NCBI RefSeq assembly: GCF_000982955.1
Contig: NZ_KQ058825.1
Coordinates: 1 to 64,000 of the forward strand
DNA from: Micromonospora sp. HK10
GTDB taxonomy: Bacteria > Actinomycetota > Actinomycetes > Mycobacteriales > Micromonosporaceae
Direction of reading: 5' to 3'
DNA length: 64,000 nt
Each line of letters begins with the position of its first letter. Within the stretch, counting starts at the first letter, position 1. The notes under the pieces were generated by a model. The model was not told the origin of the DNA and made no database searches. It worked only from the letters and a program-made list of their open reading frames with translations. Of this stretch, positions 46,365 through 55,401 are shown piece by piece. The translations under genes and the position numbers were made by a program.

Positions 46365-46484
46365 GCCGTTCCGGCCCGCCCGCGCCGTTCGGGCCGGCCC
46401 GCCCGGTTGCCGTTCGGGCCGGCCCGCCGGTTGCCGTTCCGGCCGGCCCGTCGGCGCCGGTCCGGCCGGCCCGCCGGCGGTGAG
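46365..46484. repeat. Imperfect 19-25 bp tandem repeats
   Basis: Five degenerate copies of a GCCGTTCGGGCCGGCCCGCC-like unit start at about 46365, 46384, 46409, 46433 and 46456, between asd and the CBS gene. No gene is present in this stretch. Confidence 0.65.
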
Positions 46485-46550
46485 CGCGGGACGGTTACCC
46501 CGCCCCGGGCGGCGGGTAGACGGCGGTGCCGACACCGAGAGGGGAGCACC

Positions 46551-46967
46551 ATGACAACGGTCGGAGAATTCATGACGACCCGGCTGGTGACGATGGACGG
46601 CAACGACACCCTGACCGCCGCGGCCCAGGAGATGCGCGACAGCGCCATCGGCGACGTGGTGGTGACCGACGGCGACAACGTGGTCGGCATCGTCACGGAC
46701 CGGGACATCACGGTACGGGGCGTCGCCGAGAGCCTGGACCCGAACACCACCCGGCTCAACGAGATCACCAGCAAGGACGTGGTGACGGTCAGCCAGTACG
46801 ACGACGCGGTGGCCGCCGCCGACCTGATGCGGACGTACGCGGTCCGCCGGCTGCCGGTGCTCGACGACGGCCGGCTGATCGGGCTGGTCTCGATGGGTGA
46901 CCTGGCCGTGGAGCGCGAGCCCCAGTCGGTGCTGGCCGACATCAGCGCCGACGATCCGAACAACTGA
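46551..46967 (+). CDS. Two-CBS-domain protein
   Basis: A 138-residue protein composed of two CBS domains: MTTRLVTMDGNDTLTAAAQE to VGIVTDRDITVR (first) and EITSKDVVTVSQYDDAVAAA to LIGLVSMGDLAVE (second). Such free-standing proteins bind adenine nucleotides or other ligands and can bind DNA or enzymes. GAGGGGAG precedes the ATG. Single gene, with a hairpin 18 bp after the stop. The target is unknown. Confidence 0.92.
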   Translation: MTTVGEFMTTRLVTMDGNDTLTAAAQEMRDSAIGDVVVTDGDNVVGIVTDRDITVRGVAESLDPNTTRLNEITSKDVVTVSQYDDAVAAADLMRTYAVRRLPVLDDGRLIGLVSMGDLAVEREPQSVLADISADDPNN

Positions 46968-46984
46968 GCTGACCGCCGCGGTGA

Positions 46985-47011
46985 CGCCGGCCCCCGGTTC
47001 GGGGGCCGGCG
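46985..47011 (+). terminator. Terminator hairpin after the CBS gene
   Basis: A perfect 12 bp stem, CGCCGGCCCCCG with CGGGGGCCGGCG, has a 3-base loop and follows the CBS gene stop at once. Confidence 0.75.
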
Positions 47012-47051
47012 TTCGCGTGCCGTCCCCGCCGGGCGGGGCGGCGTCACGGAT

Positions 47052-47100
47052 TGCGGCTAAATCGTGGCATCCCTGCGCCGGGATGCCACGATGTGCCGCA
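47052..47100. repeat. Long palindrome of unknown role
   Basis: A perfect 13 bp inverted repeat, ATCGTGGCATCCC and GGGATGCCACGAT, has a 6-base loop and is extended by an outer TGCGGC/GCCGCA stem across a small internal loop: 19 paired bases in 49 nt. It lies 150 bp before the SCP2 gene and 41 bp after a separate terminator, so termination does not explain it well. Confidence 0.7.
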
Positions 47101-47247
47101 TCCCGCTCCCGGGTGCCCGGCGCCGGTGCGGGCCCGGGGCTGGTTCACCCGGACCAGCTCACCCGAACCGGGCGAGGTTGACGCCGGGTCCGGCGGGGAC
47201 CCCTTCTCCGACGTCGAACGCCGCGGCTCGCGGGAGGAGTGGACCCG

Positions 47248-47619
47248 ATGGTGGACGCGACCACGAGGTTCTTCGAGGAGATGGACCGGCGGGGGTACGA
47301 GCCCCTGCTGGCGAAGACCGCCGGCACCATGCGGTTCGACCTGCACGAGGGGGCGCACACGACGCACTGGCTGCTGGAGATCGATCGGGGCAAGCTCCGG
47401 GTCCGGCAGCAGGACCAGGAGGCGGACACGGTGGTGGGCGCCGATCCGCGGCTCTTCGGCGAACTGGTCAGCGGTGAGGAGAACGCCATCGCCGCGCTGC
47501 TGCGCGGGGACATGACCGTCACCGGCGACCTGCGCCTGGTGCTCCAGGTCGAGCGGCTCTTTCCCGGCCCGCCGGACTCCCAGGGTCCGCACCACGCGTT
47601 CCGAGAGGAGGCCCGCTGA
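47248..47619 (+). CDS. SCP2 sterol-transfer domain protein
   Basis: A 123-residue SCP2-fold protein. TTRFFEEMDRRGYEPLLAKT starts the domain, GTMRFDLHEG and THWLLEIDRGKLRV form the sheet, and ADTVVGADPRLFGELVSGEEN with MTVTGDLRLVLQVERLF ends it. GGGAGGAG lies 9 bases upstream of the ATG at 47248. Its stop overlaps the start of the debranching-enzyme gene (TGATG), so the two are coupled. The fold binds lipids or hydrophobic ligands; why it precedes a glycogen enzyme is unclear. Confidence 0.85.
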   Translation: MVDATTRFFEEMDRRGYEPLLAKTAGTMRFDLHEGAHTTHWLLEIDRGKLRVRQQDQEADTVVGADPRLFGELVSGEENAIAALLRGDMTVTGDLRLVLQVERLFPGPPDSQGPHHAFREEAR

Positions 47620-49679
47620 TGGCGGACACGAATACGATCCGGATCCTCGACGGCAACACCTTCGTGGTCTCCGAGGACACCGGCGACATCGAGGCCACCC
47701 CCACCGAGCCGACCGGGCTCTTCTCCATCGACACCCGCTTCCTGTCCAAGTGGGTGCTGACGGTCAACGGTGAACGGCTCAACGCCCTCTCCTACGACGA
47801 CCTCCAGTACTACGAGGCGCGCTTCTTCCTGGTGCCCGGCCTGGCCACCCACTACGTGGACGCCAAGCTGTCGATCATCCGGGAGCGGGCCGTCGGGGGC
47901 AGCTTCCGCGAGCGGTTGACCATCCTCAACCACGACGAGAAGCCGGTCGAGCTGGAGATCCGGATGGACGCGGCCTCCGACTTCGCCGACCTCTTCGAGG
48001 TCAAGGACGAGATCCTCAACAAGAAGGGCGAGATCTACAGCCAGGCCGAGCCGGACAAGCTGCGGCTGGGCTACCGGCGCGGCAACTTCAAGCGGGAAAC
48101 CGTCATCTCGTCGTCCGAGCCGGCCCGGTACGACCGCAACGGCTTCGCGTACAGCATCCGGCTGGAGCCCAACGAGCAGTGGGACACCGCCATCGACGTG
48201 CAGACGTTCGCCGTCGGGCCGGGTGGCCGGGACCTGCGGATGGGGCTGCGGGCGCACGGCGGCGAACGGTCGGCGCTCCAGCACGACCTGGAGGAGTGGA
48301 TCCGCCGGGCACCGAAGGTGAACACCGAGCACGTCGAGCTGGGCTCGACGTACCGGCGCAGCCTGATCGACCTGGCGGCGCTGCGCTTCTCGCCGCTCTC
48401 CCTCGGCGGCCAGACCCTCCCCGCCGCCGGCCTGCCCTGGTTCATGACCATGTTCGGCCGGGACAGCATCCTCACCTGCCTGCAGGTGCTGCCGTTCACG
48501 CCCGACCTGTCCAAGACCACGCTGCGCGTCCTCGGCGCCCTCCAGGGCACCCGGTTCGACGACTTCCGGGAGGAGGACCCGGGCCGGATCCTGCACGAGA
48601 TGCGCTACGGGGAGACGGCCGCCTTCGAGGAACAGCCGCACTCGCCGTACTACGGCTCGGTGGACGCCACGCCGCTGTTCGTGGTGCTGCTCGACGAGTA
48701 CGAGAAGTGGACCGGGGACGCCGCGCTGGTCAAGGAGTTGGAGCAGGAGTGCCGGGCCGCGCTGCGCTGGATGGACACCTACGCCGACCTGCTCGGCAAC
48801 GGCTACATCTGGTACGAGCGCCGCAACACCGACACCGGCCTGGAGAACCAGTGCTGGAAGGACTCCTGGGACTCGATCTCGTACGCCGACGGCACGCTGC
48901 CGCCCTTCCCGCGCGCCACCTGTGAGGTGCAGGGGTACGCGTACGACGCGAAGATGCGCGCCGCCCGGCTGGCCCGGGAGTTCTGGGGCGACCCGGCGTA
49001 CGCCGAGCAGCTGGAGCGGGAGGCGGCGGCGCTCAAGGAGCGGTTCAACCGCGACTGGTGGGTCGCCGACCACGGCTACTACGCCCTGGCGCTGGACCCG
49101 GACGGCCGGCAGTGCGACGTGCTCAGCTCCAACATCGGGCACCTGCTCTGGAGCGGGATCGTGGACGACGATCGGGCCGGCCAGATCGCCGAGCACCTGG
49201 TGGGGCCCCGGCTCTGGTCCGGCTGGGGGGTACGGACGCTGGCCGAGGGCGAGATCCGCTACAACCCGATCGGCTACCACAACGGCACGATCTGGCCGTT
49301 CGACAACTCCTTCATCGCCTGGGGGCTGCGCCGGTACGGCTTCGCCGAGGAGGCGGCCCAGGTCGCCAGCGGCATCCTGGACGCGGCGCGGTACTTCGAC
49401 GGCCGGCTGCCGGAGGCGTTCGGCGGCTACCAGCGGGAGCTGACGAAGTTCCCCGTCGAGTACCCGACGGCGTGCAGCCCGCAGGCCTGGTCGACGGGGA
49501 CGCCGCTGCTGCTGCTGCGGACCATGCTGGGGCTGGAGCCGCACGAGGGGCACCTGGCCGTCGACCCGCGGCTGCCCATCGGCATGGGACGGATCGAGGT
49601 GCTGGACATCCCGGGCCGGTGGGGCCGGGTGGACGCCTTCGCGCGGGGCCGGCTGGAGCTGGACAAGCTCGACGGCTGA
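47619..49679 (+). CDS. Glycogen debranching-type amylo-alpha-1,6-glucosidase
   Basis: A 686-residue protein with an N-terminal glycogen-debranching (GDE_N_bis-type) beta domain (FSIDTRFLSKWVLTVNGERL, LTILNHDEKPVELEI) and a C-terminal (alpha/alpha)6 barrel. The barrel shows FMTMFGRDSILTCLQ, HEMRYGETAAFEEQPHSPYY, YGSVDATPLFVVLLDEY, WKDSWDSISYADG and TIWPFDNSFIAWGL. It should hydrolyse alpha-1,6 branches or related oligosaccharides in the cytoplasm. Translationally coupled to the SCP2-domain gene. Confidence 0.9.
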   Translation: MADTNTIRILDGNTFVVSEDTGDIEATPTEPTGLFSIDTRFLSKWVLTVNGERLNALSYDDLQYYEARFFLVPGLATHYVDAKLSIIRERAVGGSFRERLTILNHDEKPVELEIRMDAASDFADLFEVKDEILNKKGEIYSQAEPDKLRLGYRRGNFKRETVISSSEPARYDRNGFAYSIRLEPNEQWDTAIDVQTFAVGPGGRDLRMGLRAHGGERSALQHDLEEWIRRAPKVNTEHVELGSTYRRSLIDLAALRFSPLSLGGQTLPAAGLPWFMTMFGRDSILTCLQVLPFTPDLSKTTLRVLGALQGTRFDDFREEDPGRILHEMRYGETAAFEEQPHSPYYGSVDATPLFVVLLDEYEKWTGDAALVKELEQECRAALRWMDTYADLLGNGYIWYERRNTDTGLENQCWKDSWDSISYADGTLPPFPRATCEVQGYAYDAKMRAARLAREFWGDPAYAEQLEREAAALKERFNRDWWVADHGYYALALDPDGRQCDVLSSNIGHLLWSGIVDDDRAGQIAEHLVGPRLWSGWGVRTLAEGEIRYNPIGYHNGTIWPFDNSFIAWGLRRYGFAEEAAQVASGILDAARYFDGRLPEAFGGYQRELTKFPVEYPTACSPQAWSTGTPLLLLRTMLGLEPHEGHLAVDPRLPIGMGRIEVLDIPGRWGRVDAFARGRLELDKLDG

Positions 49680-49782
49680 CCCGGCCGGCCGGTCGCGACG
49701 TGCCGCTGGTCCTGGGCCGCCGCTGGCCGTTGGGGTGCCGCCGGTCCCGAGGTGCCGCCGCGCCGGTGGTGTCCCGGCGCCG

Positions 49783-50166
49783 TCAGTCCACCGGTCGTGG
49801 GTCCGGCTCGTTGCGCGGGATCAGGCAGAACTCGTTGCCCTCCGGGTCGGCCAGTACGGTCCAGCGGGGCAGCTCGCGGATCACGGTGGCGCCCGCCTCC
49901 AGCACGGCGGCCCGCTCCTCGGCGTCGCCGACCAGGTCGAGGTGGATCCGGCCCGGGCCGGGCAGCTGCGCGGCGGGCGTGAGCCAGACGTCCGGGCGGC
50001 GCCCGCCGGGGTCGCGCAGCAGCACCGCCTCGTCCGGGCCGAGGGAACGCTCGGCGAGCTTCACCCGGTCCTCGTCGGCCACGGGCAGGCCGGTGACCAC
50101 GCTCCAGAACGGGGCGAGCAGGTAGGGATCACGGCAGTGGATCACGATCGAGGCGAGCTCGGGCAT
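49783..50166 (-). CDS. VOC (glyoxalase-like) family protein
   Basis: A 127-residue single VOC domain pair. SIVIHCRDPYLLAPFWSVVTG begins the first beta-alpha-beta unit, RIHLDLVGDAEERAAVLEAG the second, and VLADPEGNEFCLIPR closes the domain with the usual metal-side Glu. Related proteins act as dioxygenases, isomerases or antibiotic-binding proteins; no substrate can be assigned. It converges on the debranching-enzyme gene. Confidence 0.88.
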   Translation of the reverse strand: MPELASIVIHCRDPYLLAPFWSVVTGLPVADEDRVKLAERSLGPDEAVLLRDPGGRRPDVWLTPAAQLPGPGRIHLDLVGDAEERAAVLEAGATVIRELPRWTVLADPEGNEFCLIPRNEPDPRPVD

Positions 50167-50264
50167 GCCTTGCACCGTAGTCGGGCCCGCCGGCCCGAAG
50201 GACGGTGTCGAGGAACGCAGCTCGTGCCTACGGTCCCGTAACCTACTCGGGGTAAAGTTGGTGG

Positions 50265-51017
50265 ATGTCGGAACTCGTGTACCCGCCCGTGATCACCGCC
50301 GCCAAGACGATGTTCCGGATCCTGGACCTGCGCCTGGACGTGCGGGGCAGCCACCACGTGCCGCGCACCGGCGGTGCCGTGCTGGCCAGCAACCACGTCA
50401 GCTACCTGGACTTCATCTTCTGCGGGTACGGCGCGCACGAGTCCCGCCGGTTGGTCCGCTTCATGGCCAAGGACGCCGTCTTCCGGCACAAGATCTCCGG
50501 TCCGCTGATGCGCGGCATGAAGCACATCCCGGTGAACCGGTCGGCCGGCGCCGGTTCGTACGCCACGGCGGTCAGCGCGCTGCGCCGGGGCGAGGTGGTC
50601 GGCGTCTTCCCCGAGGCGACCATCAGCCGCTCCTTCACCGTCAAGGACCTCAAGAACGGGGCGGCCCGGATGGCCCAGGAGGCCGGCGTGCCGCTGCTGC
50701 CGGTCGCGCTCTGGGGCACCCAGCGGCTCTGGACCAAGGGCCGGCCGCGCACCCTGACCCGGCGGCACACCCCGATCACCATCCTGGTCGGCGAGCCGAT
50801 GGACCCGGCCGAGCACCCGGACGCGAACGCCATGACCGCCGCGCTGCGCGCCCGGCTCACCGCGCTGGTCGACCAGGCGCAGCGGGACTACCCGGAGCAG
50901 CCGGCCGGCCCCGACGACGCCTGGTGGCAGCCGGCCCACCTGGGCGGCACCGCGCCCACCCCCGAGCAGGCCGCCGAGCTGGACCGGGCGGGCCGCCGCA
51001 CGTCCAGCGCCTCCTGA
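50265..51017 (+). CDS. 1-acylglycerol-3-phosphate acyltransferase (PlsC-type)
   Basis: A 250-residue lysophospholipid acyltransferase. The catalytic NHVSYLD (NHx4D) is at residues 43-49, FPEATISRSF is the phosphate-binding motif, and PVALWGTQRLW follows. It transfers acyl groups to lysophosphatidic acid or a related acceptor at the membrane. A weak GGTGG precedes the ATG. The C-terminal 40 residues are Pro/Ala-rich. Confidence 0.92.
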   Translation: MSELVYPPVITAAKTMFRILDLRLDVRGSHHVPRTGGAVLASNHVSYLDFIFCGYGAHESRRLVRFMAKDAVFRHKISGPLMRGMKHIPVNRSAGAGSYATAVSALRRGEVVGVFPEATISRSFTVKDLKNGAARMAQEAGVPLLPVALWGTQRLWTKGRPRTLTRRHTPITILVGEPMDPAEHPDANAMTAALRARLTALVDQAQRDYPEQPAGPDDAWWQPAHLGGTAPTPEQAAELDRAGRRTSSAS

Positions 51018-51093
51018 CGGTCGACTCCTACCCCCGCGACCGGTCCGGCGCGGGGTCGGCAGAGCCCGAGTCTGGCCGGGCCGAGCGGGCAGG

Positions 51094-51900
51094 TCAGCAG
51101 GCCGAACCGGGACGGTCCCGGGCCGGGGACTCCGGGCGGGCCCAGGCCGGCGACTCCTGCGCCGTCGGGCGGTAGTAGTCGTCCCGGGACAGGAACTCCA
51201 CCGGCAGTGCCCCGGGCAGGGTGACCGTGCCGCGGGCCGGCCCGGCCGCGTCCACCCGGCTCAGCAGGGCGTCCCGCTCCTGCCGGGAGAGGTCCACCAG
51301 TTCGGCGTGCACCAGCCGGAACGTGGCCACCGCGCGGCGTACCTGCCGGAAGAGCGGGCCGATCTGGGCCACCGGGCCGGTGAGTGCCAGCGCCGGCTGC
51401 CGGATCGTCCGCAGCGCGTCGCACACCACCAGCAGCTCGACCCCGCCGTCCGGGCCGTCGACCAGCTCCAGCCGGGACGGCCACTGCCAGCGGATCTGCC
51501 CGCTGACCAGGCGGGACAGCCGGGCCGGGCGCCGGTGCCGGGCCCCCGTCCGGCCGCCCCGCCCGGGGACCAGGGACAGCTCCGACCCGGAGCAGACGTA
51601 CGCCAGGCGCCGGTCCGTCACGGTGACGGTGGCCGGCGACGGGAGGCGCCAGACGCGGGTGCGCTCGGTCGGCCCGAGCAGGTGCCCGGTCACCCGCAGT
51701 TGGTGTTGCCCCAGCACCCGTTCGCCCGGCTCGGGGACGAGCGTGTAGCGGCGGTCGAGCACGGGACGGGCCGGCTCGTCGTCCGCGTCGAAGCGGTGCG
51801 GGCCGATGAAGAAGGGAGCGGCGTCCTCCAGCACGGTCACGACCTCCCCGGAGTCTGTCGGCGGTACGTCAAGCGTCGCCCAGCCGACAGCCGCTGTCAT
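51094..51900 (-). CDS. Hypothetical protein next to the two-sensor system
   Basis: A 268-residue soluble protein without a recognised domain. It begins MTAAVGWATLDVPPTDSGEV; VLEDAAPFFIGPHRFD and RRYTLVPEPGERVLGQHQLR suggest a beta-rich first half (pleckstrin-like strands such as VTVTDRRLAYVCSGSEL), and a helical segment LFRQVRRAVATFRLVHAELVDLS follows. The stop side faces PlsC. It starts 8 bp after the response-regulator gene end, in the same direction, so it may be the last gene of that operon. Confidence 0.75.
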   Translation of the reverse strand: MTAAVGWATLDVPPTDSGEVVTVLEDAAPFFIGPHRFDADDEPARPVLDRRYTLVPEPGERVLGQHQLRVTGHLLGPTERTRVWRLPSPATVTVTDRRLAYVCSGSELSLVPGRGGRTGARHRRPARLSRLVSGQIRWQWPSRLELVDGPDGGVELLVVCDALRTIRQPALALTGPVAQIGPLFRQVRRAVATFRLVHAELVDLSRQERDALLSRVDAAGPARGTVTLPGALPVEFLSRDDYYRPTAQESPAWARPESPARDRPGSAC

Positions 51901-51908
51901 GACACCCG

Positions 51909-52625
51909 TTAGGGGGTCGGCCGGTCGGTCTGCGCGTGTGACCGGTAGATGCCGATCTCCTCCGGCCGGACGAGCCCGTCCTCGATCGCCCGGGCGAGCA
52001 GGGCGGCCTTCGTGGCGGCCGGTCGGCCCGCCCGGGTGTACTTGATCCGAGCCCGGTCGACGTACTGCTTCACGGTGTGCTCGCTGATCCGCATCCGGCG
52101 CGCCACCGACGCCTTCGACATCGACTGGAACCAGAGCAGCAGCGCCTCGCGTTCCTTGTCGGACAGCGCCGGCCGGTCCGGCCGGGGGTCACCGACCATC
52201 GCGCCGGCCAGCGTCGGCGGCACGTACGGGCGGTCGGTCGCGGCGGCCAGCACGGTCGCCACGCAGTGCTCGCGCCCCTCGTGCTTGGCCAGGAAGGCGG
52301 CCGCGCCGGCGTCCAGCGCGGCGAGCATGGTCTCCGGGTCGCCGTGTTCGGAGTAGACCACCACCCGCCACCCGGCGGCGCTCAGCTCGGCCAGCTTGTC
52401 GAGCACCATCCGCCCGTGCAGCCGCAGGTCGAGCAGGACCACGTCGGCCTCCGGGGCGGCCCGCAGCACCACGTCCGGATCGTCGCCGGTGGCCAGCACC
52501 CGCAGCCGCGGCTCACTCGCCAGCCAGGCCCGCACCCCGTCGATCACCACCGGATGGTCGTCCACGATGGCCACCCCGATCGGCCGTCCGCCGGTCACGT
52601 CCTCCGCCACCGCGTCTGCGTCCAT
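51909..52625 (-). CDS. LuxR-family response regulator
   Basis: A 238-residue two-component regulator. The receiver has VAIVDDHPVVIDG, the phosphoacceptor Asp66 in VVLLDLRL, VVVYSEH and a conserved Lys in AFLAKHEGRE. The C-terminal HTH is LSDKEREALLLWFQS to ISEHTVKQYVDRARIKY, and the linker and HTH are of an actinobacterial subtype. GGGGAGA precedes the ATG, which lies 31 bp inside the upstream sensor-like gene, so expression is coupled. Confidence 0.93.
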   Translation of the reverse strand: MDADAVAEDVTGGRPIGVAIVDDHPVVIDGVRAWLASEPRLRVLATGDDPDVVLRAAPEADVVLLDLRLHGRMVLDKLAELSAAGWRVVVYSEHGDPETMLAALDAGAAAFLAKHEGREHCVATVLAAATDRPYVPPTLAGAMVGDPRPDRPALSDKEREALLLWFQSMSKASVARRMRISEHTVKQYVDRARIKYTRAGRPAATKAALLARAIEDGLVRPEEIGIYRSHAQTDRPTP

Positions 52626-53968
52626 CTGATCTCCCCGTCCCGCTCGTGCACGTGTTCCACCGGACCGCCACCGTCCGGCTCGGGTGGGTCGCCGGCCGTG
52701 ACCTGGCCGCCGCGCCGGCAGGCGGCGCTCGGGGCCGGTCGCGGGCCGTCGGCCGGTGGGTCGTCCCGCCGGCCGGTGCCGTCCCGGGGCGGATCGAGGC
52801 CGATCGGGTCGGGGCCGTCGTGGTCGGGGGTGACCAGGCTGACCACCACCTCGTCCGGGCCGGCCAGGACGGTGATCCGGGCCCAGTCCCGCGCGGCGGC
52901 CAGCGCCGCGGTGAGCGGGTCGGCCAGCCGCCGGCGTACCTCGACGGGCAGCTCGGGCGGGGCGCCGACGGCGATCAGCTCGATCGGCAGGCCGTTGCGT
53001 TCGGCCAGGTCGGCGGCGGCCCGCAACTCGTGCAGCAGCGGGTCCGGCACGTCGTCGGCCTCGGCGATCAGCCGGCGCAGCCGGGCCGCGGCGAGCACGC
53101 ACCGGCGGCGTACCTCCGGATCGGCCGGGTCGGCGTCGCCGGCCGCGAGGGCGGCCAGCACCTCCTCGGCGGTGCCACTGACCAGGGCGAGCCGGGCCTG
53201 CCGTTCCTGGCGGGCCTGTTCCGCCGCGACCCGTTCCGCCGCCACCGCGCCGGCCGCCGCCGCGGTACGGGTCCGGTCCCGGGCCAGCGCGGCGAGCGCC
53301 GCCGCGCCGGCGAAGACCGCCACCGGCAGCGAGGAGGTGCCGTAGACGTACATCGCGTAGCGGGTCAGGTCGGCCGGGGCGGTGGCGCCGTGGGTGAGCA
53401 CCGCGCCGAGGGCGATCGACGCGTGCGCGCCGAGCAGCATGAGCAGCCAGCCCACCGGCCGCCGCCAGAGCACCAGCAGGAAGAACCAGGCGAGCCCGCT
53501 CCACACCCAGTTCGCCGGGGTGAACAGGACGGCCTTGCCGGCCGCTGCGAAGACCACGGCGTCGACCACCAGCAGCGCCACGGCGAGCCGCCGGGCCGGG
53601 GGCGGGCCGCCGCGCAGCAGGCGTACGCCGGTCGCCACGCCGACCCCGGCGGTGACCAGCCAGCCGGCCCCGACCAGCACCGGGGCGGCCATCCGCTGCC
53701 ACGCGCCGAGCACCGCGGGCAGGCTGATGGCCAGATGCCAGGCCAGCGCGATGGTGACCGCGGCGATCCGGGCACCCCGGTCGGAGGCGTCGGCGGCGGC
53801 GCTGGCCACCGTCGCGGCCTCGGGCCGGGCGGCCGGCACCGCGCCCGGCGCGGACCCCCGGGACCGCGGGACGGCCCGGCGGGCCGCGCCGGCGGGGACC
53901 GGTTCCGCCGCCACCGCACCGGCCGCCGCGACGGCCGGGGGCAGCGCCGTACCGGATTCAGTGGCCAC
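52595..53968 (-). CDS. Membrane sensor with degenerate histidine-kinase module
   Basis: A 457-residue protein. The first 65 residues are Ala/Pro-rich and cytoplasmic; five or six membrane helices span about 70-215 (LAWHLAISLPAVLGAW, LAVALLVVDAVVFAAAG, WSGLAWFFLLVLW). A helical coil (VAAERVAAEQARQERQARLA) follows. The C-terminal part ending in DPLTAALAAARDWARITVLAG aligns in pattern with HATPase domains but lacks the N-box Asn and a G-box. No H box is visible. It overlaps the true kinase (11 bp) and the regulator (31 bp), so the three act together. Confidence 0.82.
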   Translation of the reverse strand: MATESGTALPPAVAAAGAVAAEPVPAGAARRAVPRSRGSAPGAVPAARPEAATVASAAADASDRGARIAAVTIALAWHLAISLPAVLGAWQRMAAPVLVGAGWLVTAGVGVATGVRLLRGGPPPARRLAVALLVVDAVVFAAAGKAVLFTPANWVWSGLAWFFLLVLWRRPVGWLLMLLGAHASIALGAVLTHGATAPADLTRYAMYVYGTSSLPVAVFAGAAALAALARDRTRTAAAAGAVAAERVAAEQARQERQARLALVSGTAEEVLAALAAGDADPADPEVRRRCVLAAARLRRLIAEADDVPDPLLHELRAAADLAERNGLPIELIAVGAPPELPVEVRRRLADPLTAALAAARDWARITVLAGPDEVVVSLVTPDHDGPDPIGLDPPRDGTGRRDDPPADGPRPAPSAACRRGGQVTAGDPPEPDGGGPVEHVHERDGEIRWTQTRWRRT

Positions 53969-55136
53969 CGGACCACTCCAGCCGGATGCGGGTGCCGGCG
54001 CCAGGGGCGGAAGTCACCACGGCGCGGCCACCGACCGTGGACATCCGGCCGTGGATCGACTCGCGCAGGCCGTACCGGTGGGCGGGGACGGTGGCCGGGT
54101 CGAAGCCCGGCCCCTCGTCGACCACTTCGACCACGACGGTCCCCGCGATCCGGTCCAGGCGCAGCGCGGCGGGCGCGCCCGCCGCGTGCCGCGCCACGTT
54201 GGCGAGGGCGGCGGCCGCGCTGTCGGCGAGCGCGTCGGCGACCACGGCCGGCACCGTGCACGGCACCAGCGTCGCGGTGACCGGCAGCTCGGGCAGCCGG
54301 GCGAGGACCGCGCGCAGCCGCTCGTCCAGGGCCGTCGCGCCACCGGCCGGCGCGGATCGGGCGTCGGCCAGGGCGGTGAGACTGCGCAGGTCGGCGGCGC
54401 ACCGCTCGCGCAGCCGGGCCGACGGGCCGGCCACCGCGCCGAGCCCGACCATGGTCAGCGTGCTGAGCACCGTGTCGTGCAGGTCCCGGTTCTGCCGCCG
54501 CTCCGCCTCCCGGGCGGTGCGGGCCACCACCGCGTCGCGGGCCAGCCGCTGGTAGTCGGCGAAGGCGGCGTCGGCGCGGCCGAGCCAACGCCGCATCACC
54601 GCGGTCATCACGGCCGTGCAGGCGGTCTGCACCAGCAGGGTGGCCGCGTGCGCGCGGGCCTCCGCCGGGTTCCCGGCGGCGGTCGCGCCGGTGACGTAAC
54701 CGGCGGTCACCAGCAGCCCGGCCGGCACCGACCAGCGGGCGGGCGCGGTGGCCTGGGCGTTGATCACCGTGGTGCTGGCCAGCACCGCGATCCAGCTTCC
54801 CTCGCCGGGCAGCACCTCCGGCGCGACCAGCCACGGCATCGCCAACCCGGCGGCGGTGGTGAGCGCGACGTCCCCGGCCACCAGCGCGCCACCGATGCCG
54901 TGCCGGAACGCGCGGACCGCGTACCAGACGGACCAGGCGGTCAGCGCGGCGACCGCCGGGAGCAGCAGCGCGACCCGGACCGGCGGGCTGCTCACCGCGA
55001 GGGCCGCCACGCCGCCGGCCAGCCCGCAGGTCAGCCGCAACAGCGCCGGCAGGGTGGTGAAGATCAGCGTGAACGCGCCGCCGGCCGGCCGGTCCAGCGG
55101 AGTCGGCGGCGAGGTCGTGGCGGCTACGACCGGCAT
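53958..55136 (-). CDS. NarL-type sensor histidine kinase
   Basis: A 392-residue membrane kinase. Helices lie between about 25 and 190. The DHp H box is RDLHDTVLSTLTMVGLG, and the HATPase has AAALANVARHAAGA (N box), VVDEGPGFD (G1) and GLRESIHGRM, all intact. The ATG at 55136 is preferred to an upstream codon. It heads the operon kinase-degenerate sensor-response regulator-hypothetical. The signal is unknown; the 265 bp upstream spacer has no gene. Confidence 0.9.
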   Translation of the reverse strand: MPVVAATTSPPTPLDRPAGGAFTLIFTTLPALLRLTCGLAGGVAALAVSSPPVRVALLLPAVAALTAWSVWYAVRAFRHGIGGALVAGDVALTTAAGLAMPWLVAPEVLPGEGSWIAVLASTTVINAQATAPARWSVPAGLLVTAGYVTGATAAGNPAEARAHAATLLVQTACTAVMTAVMRRWLGRADAAFADYQRLARDAVVARTAREAERRQNRDLHDTVLSTLTMVGLGAVAGPSARLRERCAADLRSLTALADARSAPAGGATALDERLRAVLARLPELPVTATLVPCTVPAVVADALADSAAAALANVARHAAGAPAALRLDRIAGTVVVEVVDEGPGFDPATVPAHRYGLRESIHGRMSTVGGRAVVTSAPGAGTRIRLEWSGGH

Positions 55137-55401
55137 CGGGGGAGTGTCCTTCCGGCAGCGACCCGGTCGGGTCCGCACGGCCTAGATCGACGACGGAGAA
55201 TAGCATGTCGACCTACAGCCGGTCACCCACCGTACGCGGCGCGTCGCTGCGCAGAGCCCGTACCTGGCGGAACGGCGCCAGCACCTGCTCCGGACGGTCG
55301 ACGTTCGCCCGTCGACGGTCGCCGAGCCCGGCCGACGGAGCACGTCGTCTCCGGCCGGCCGGGCTCCGGGCCGGGCCGGCCCGCCACCGCGTGGCGCCGG
55401 A

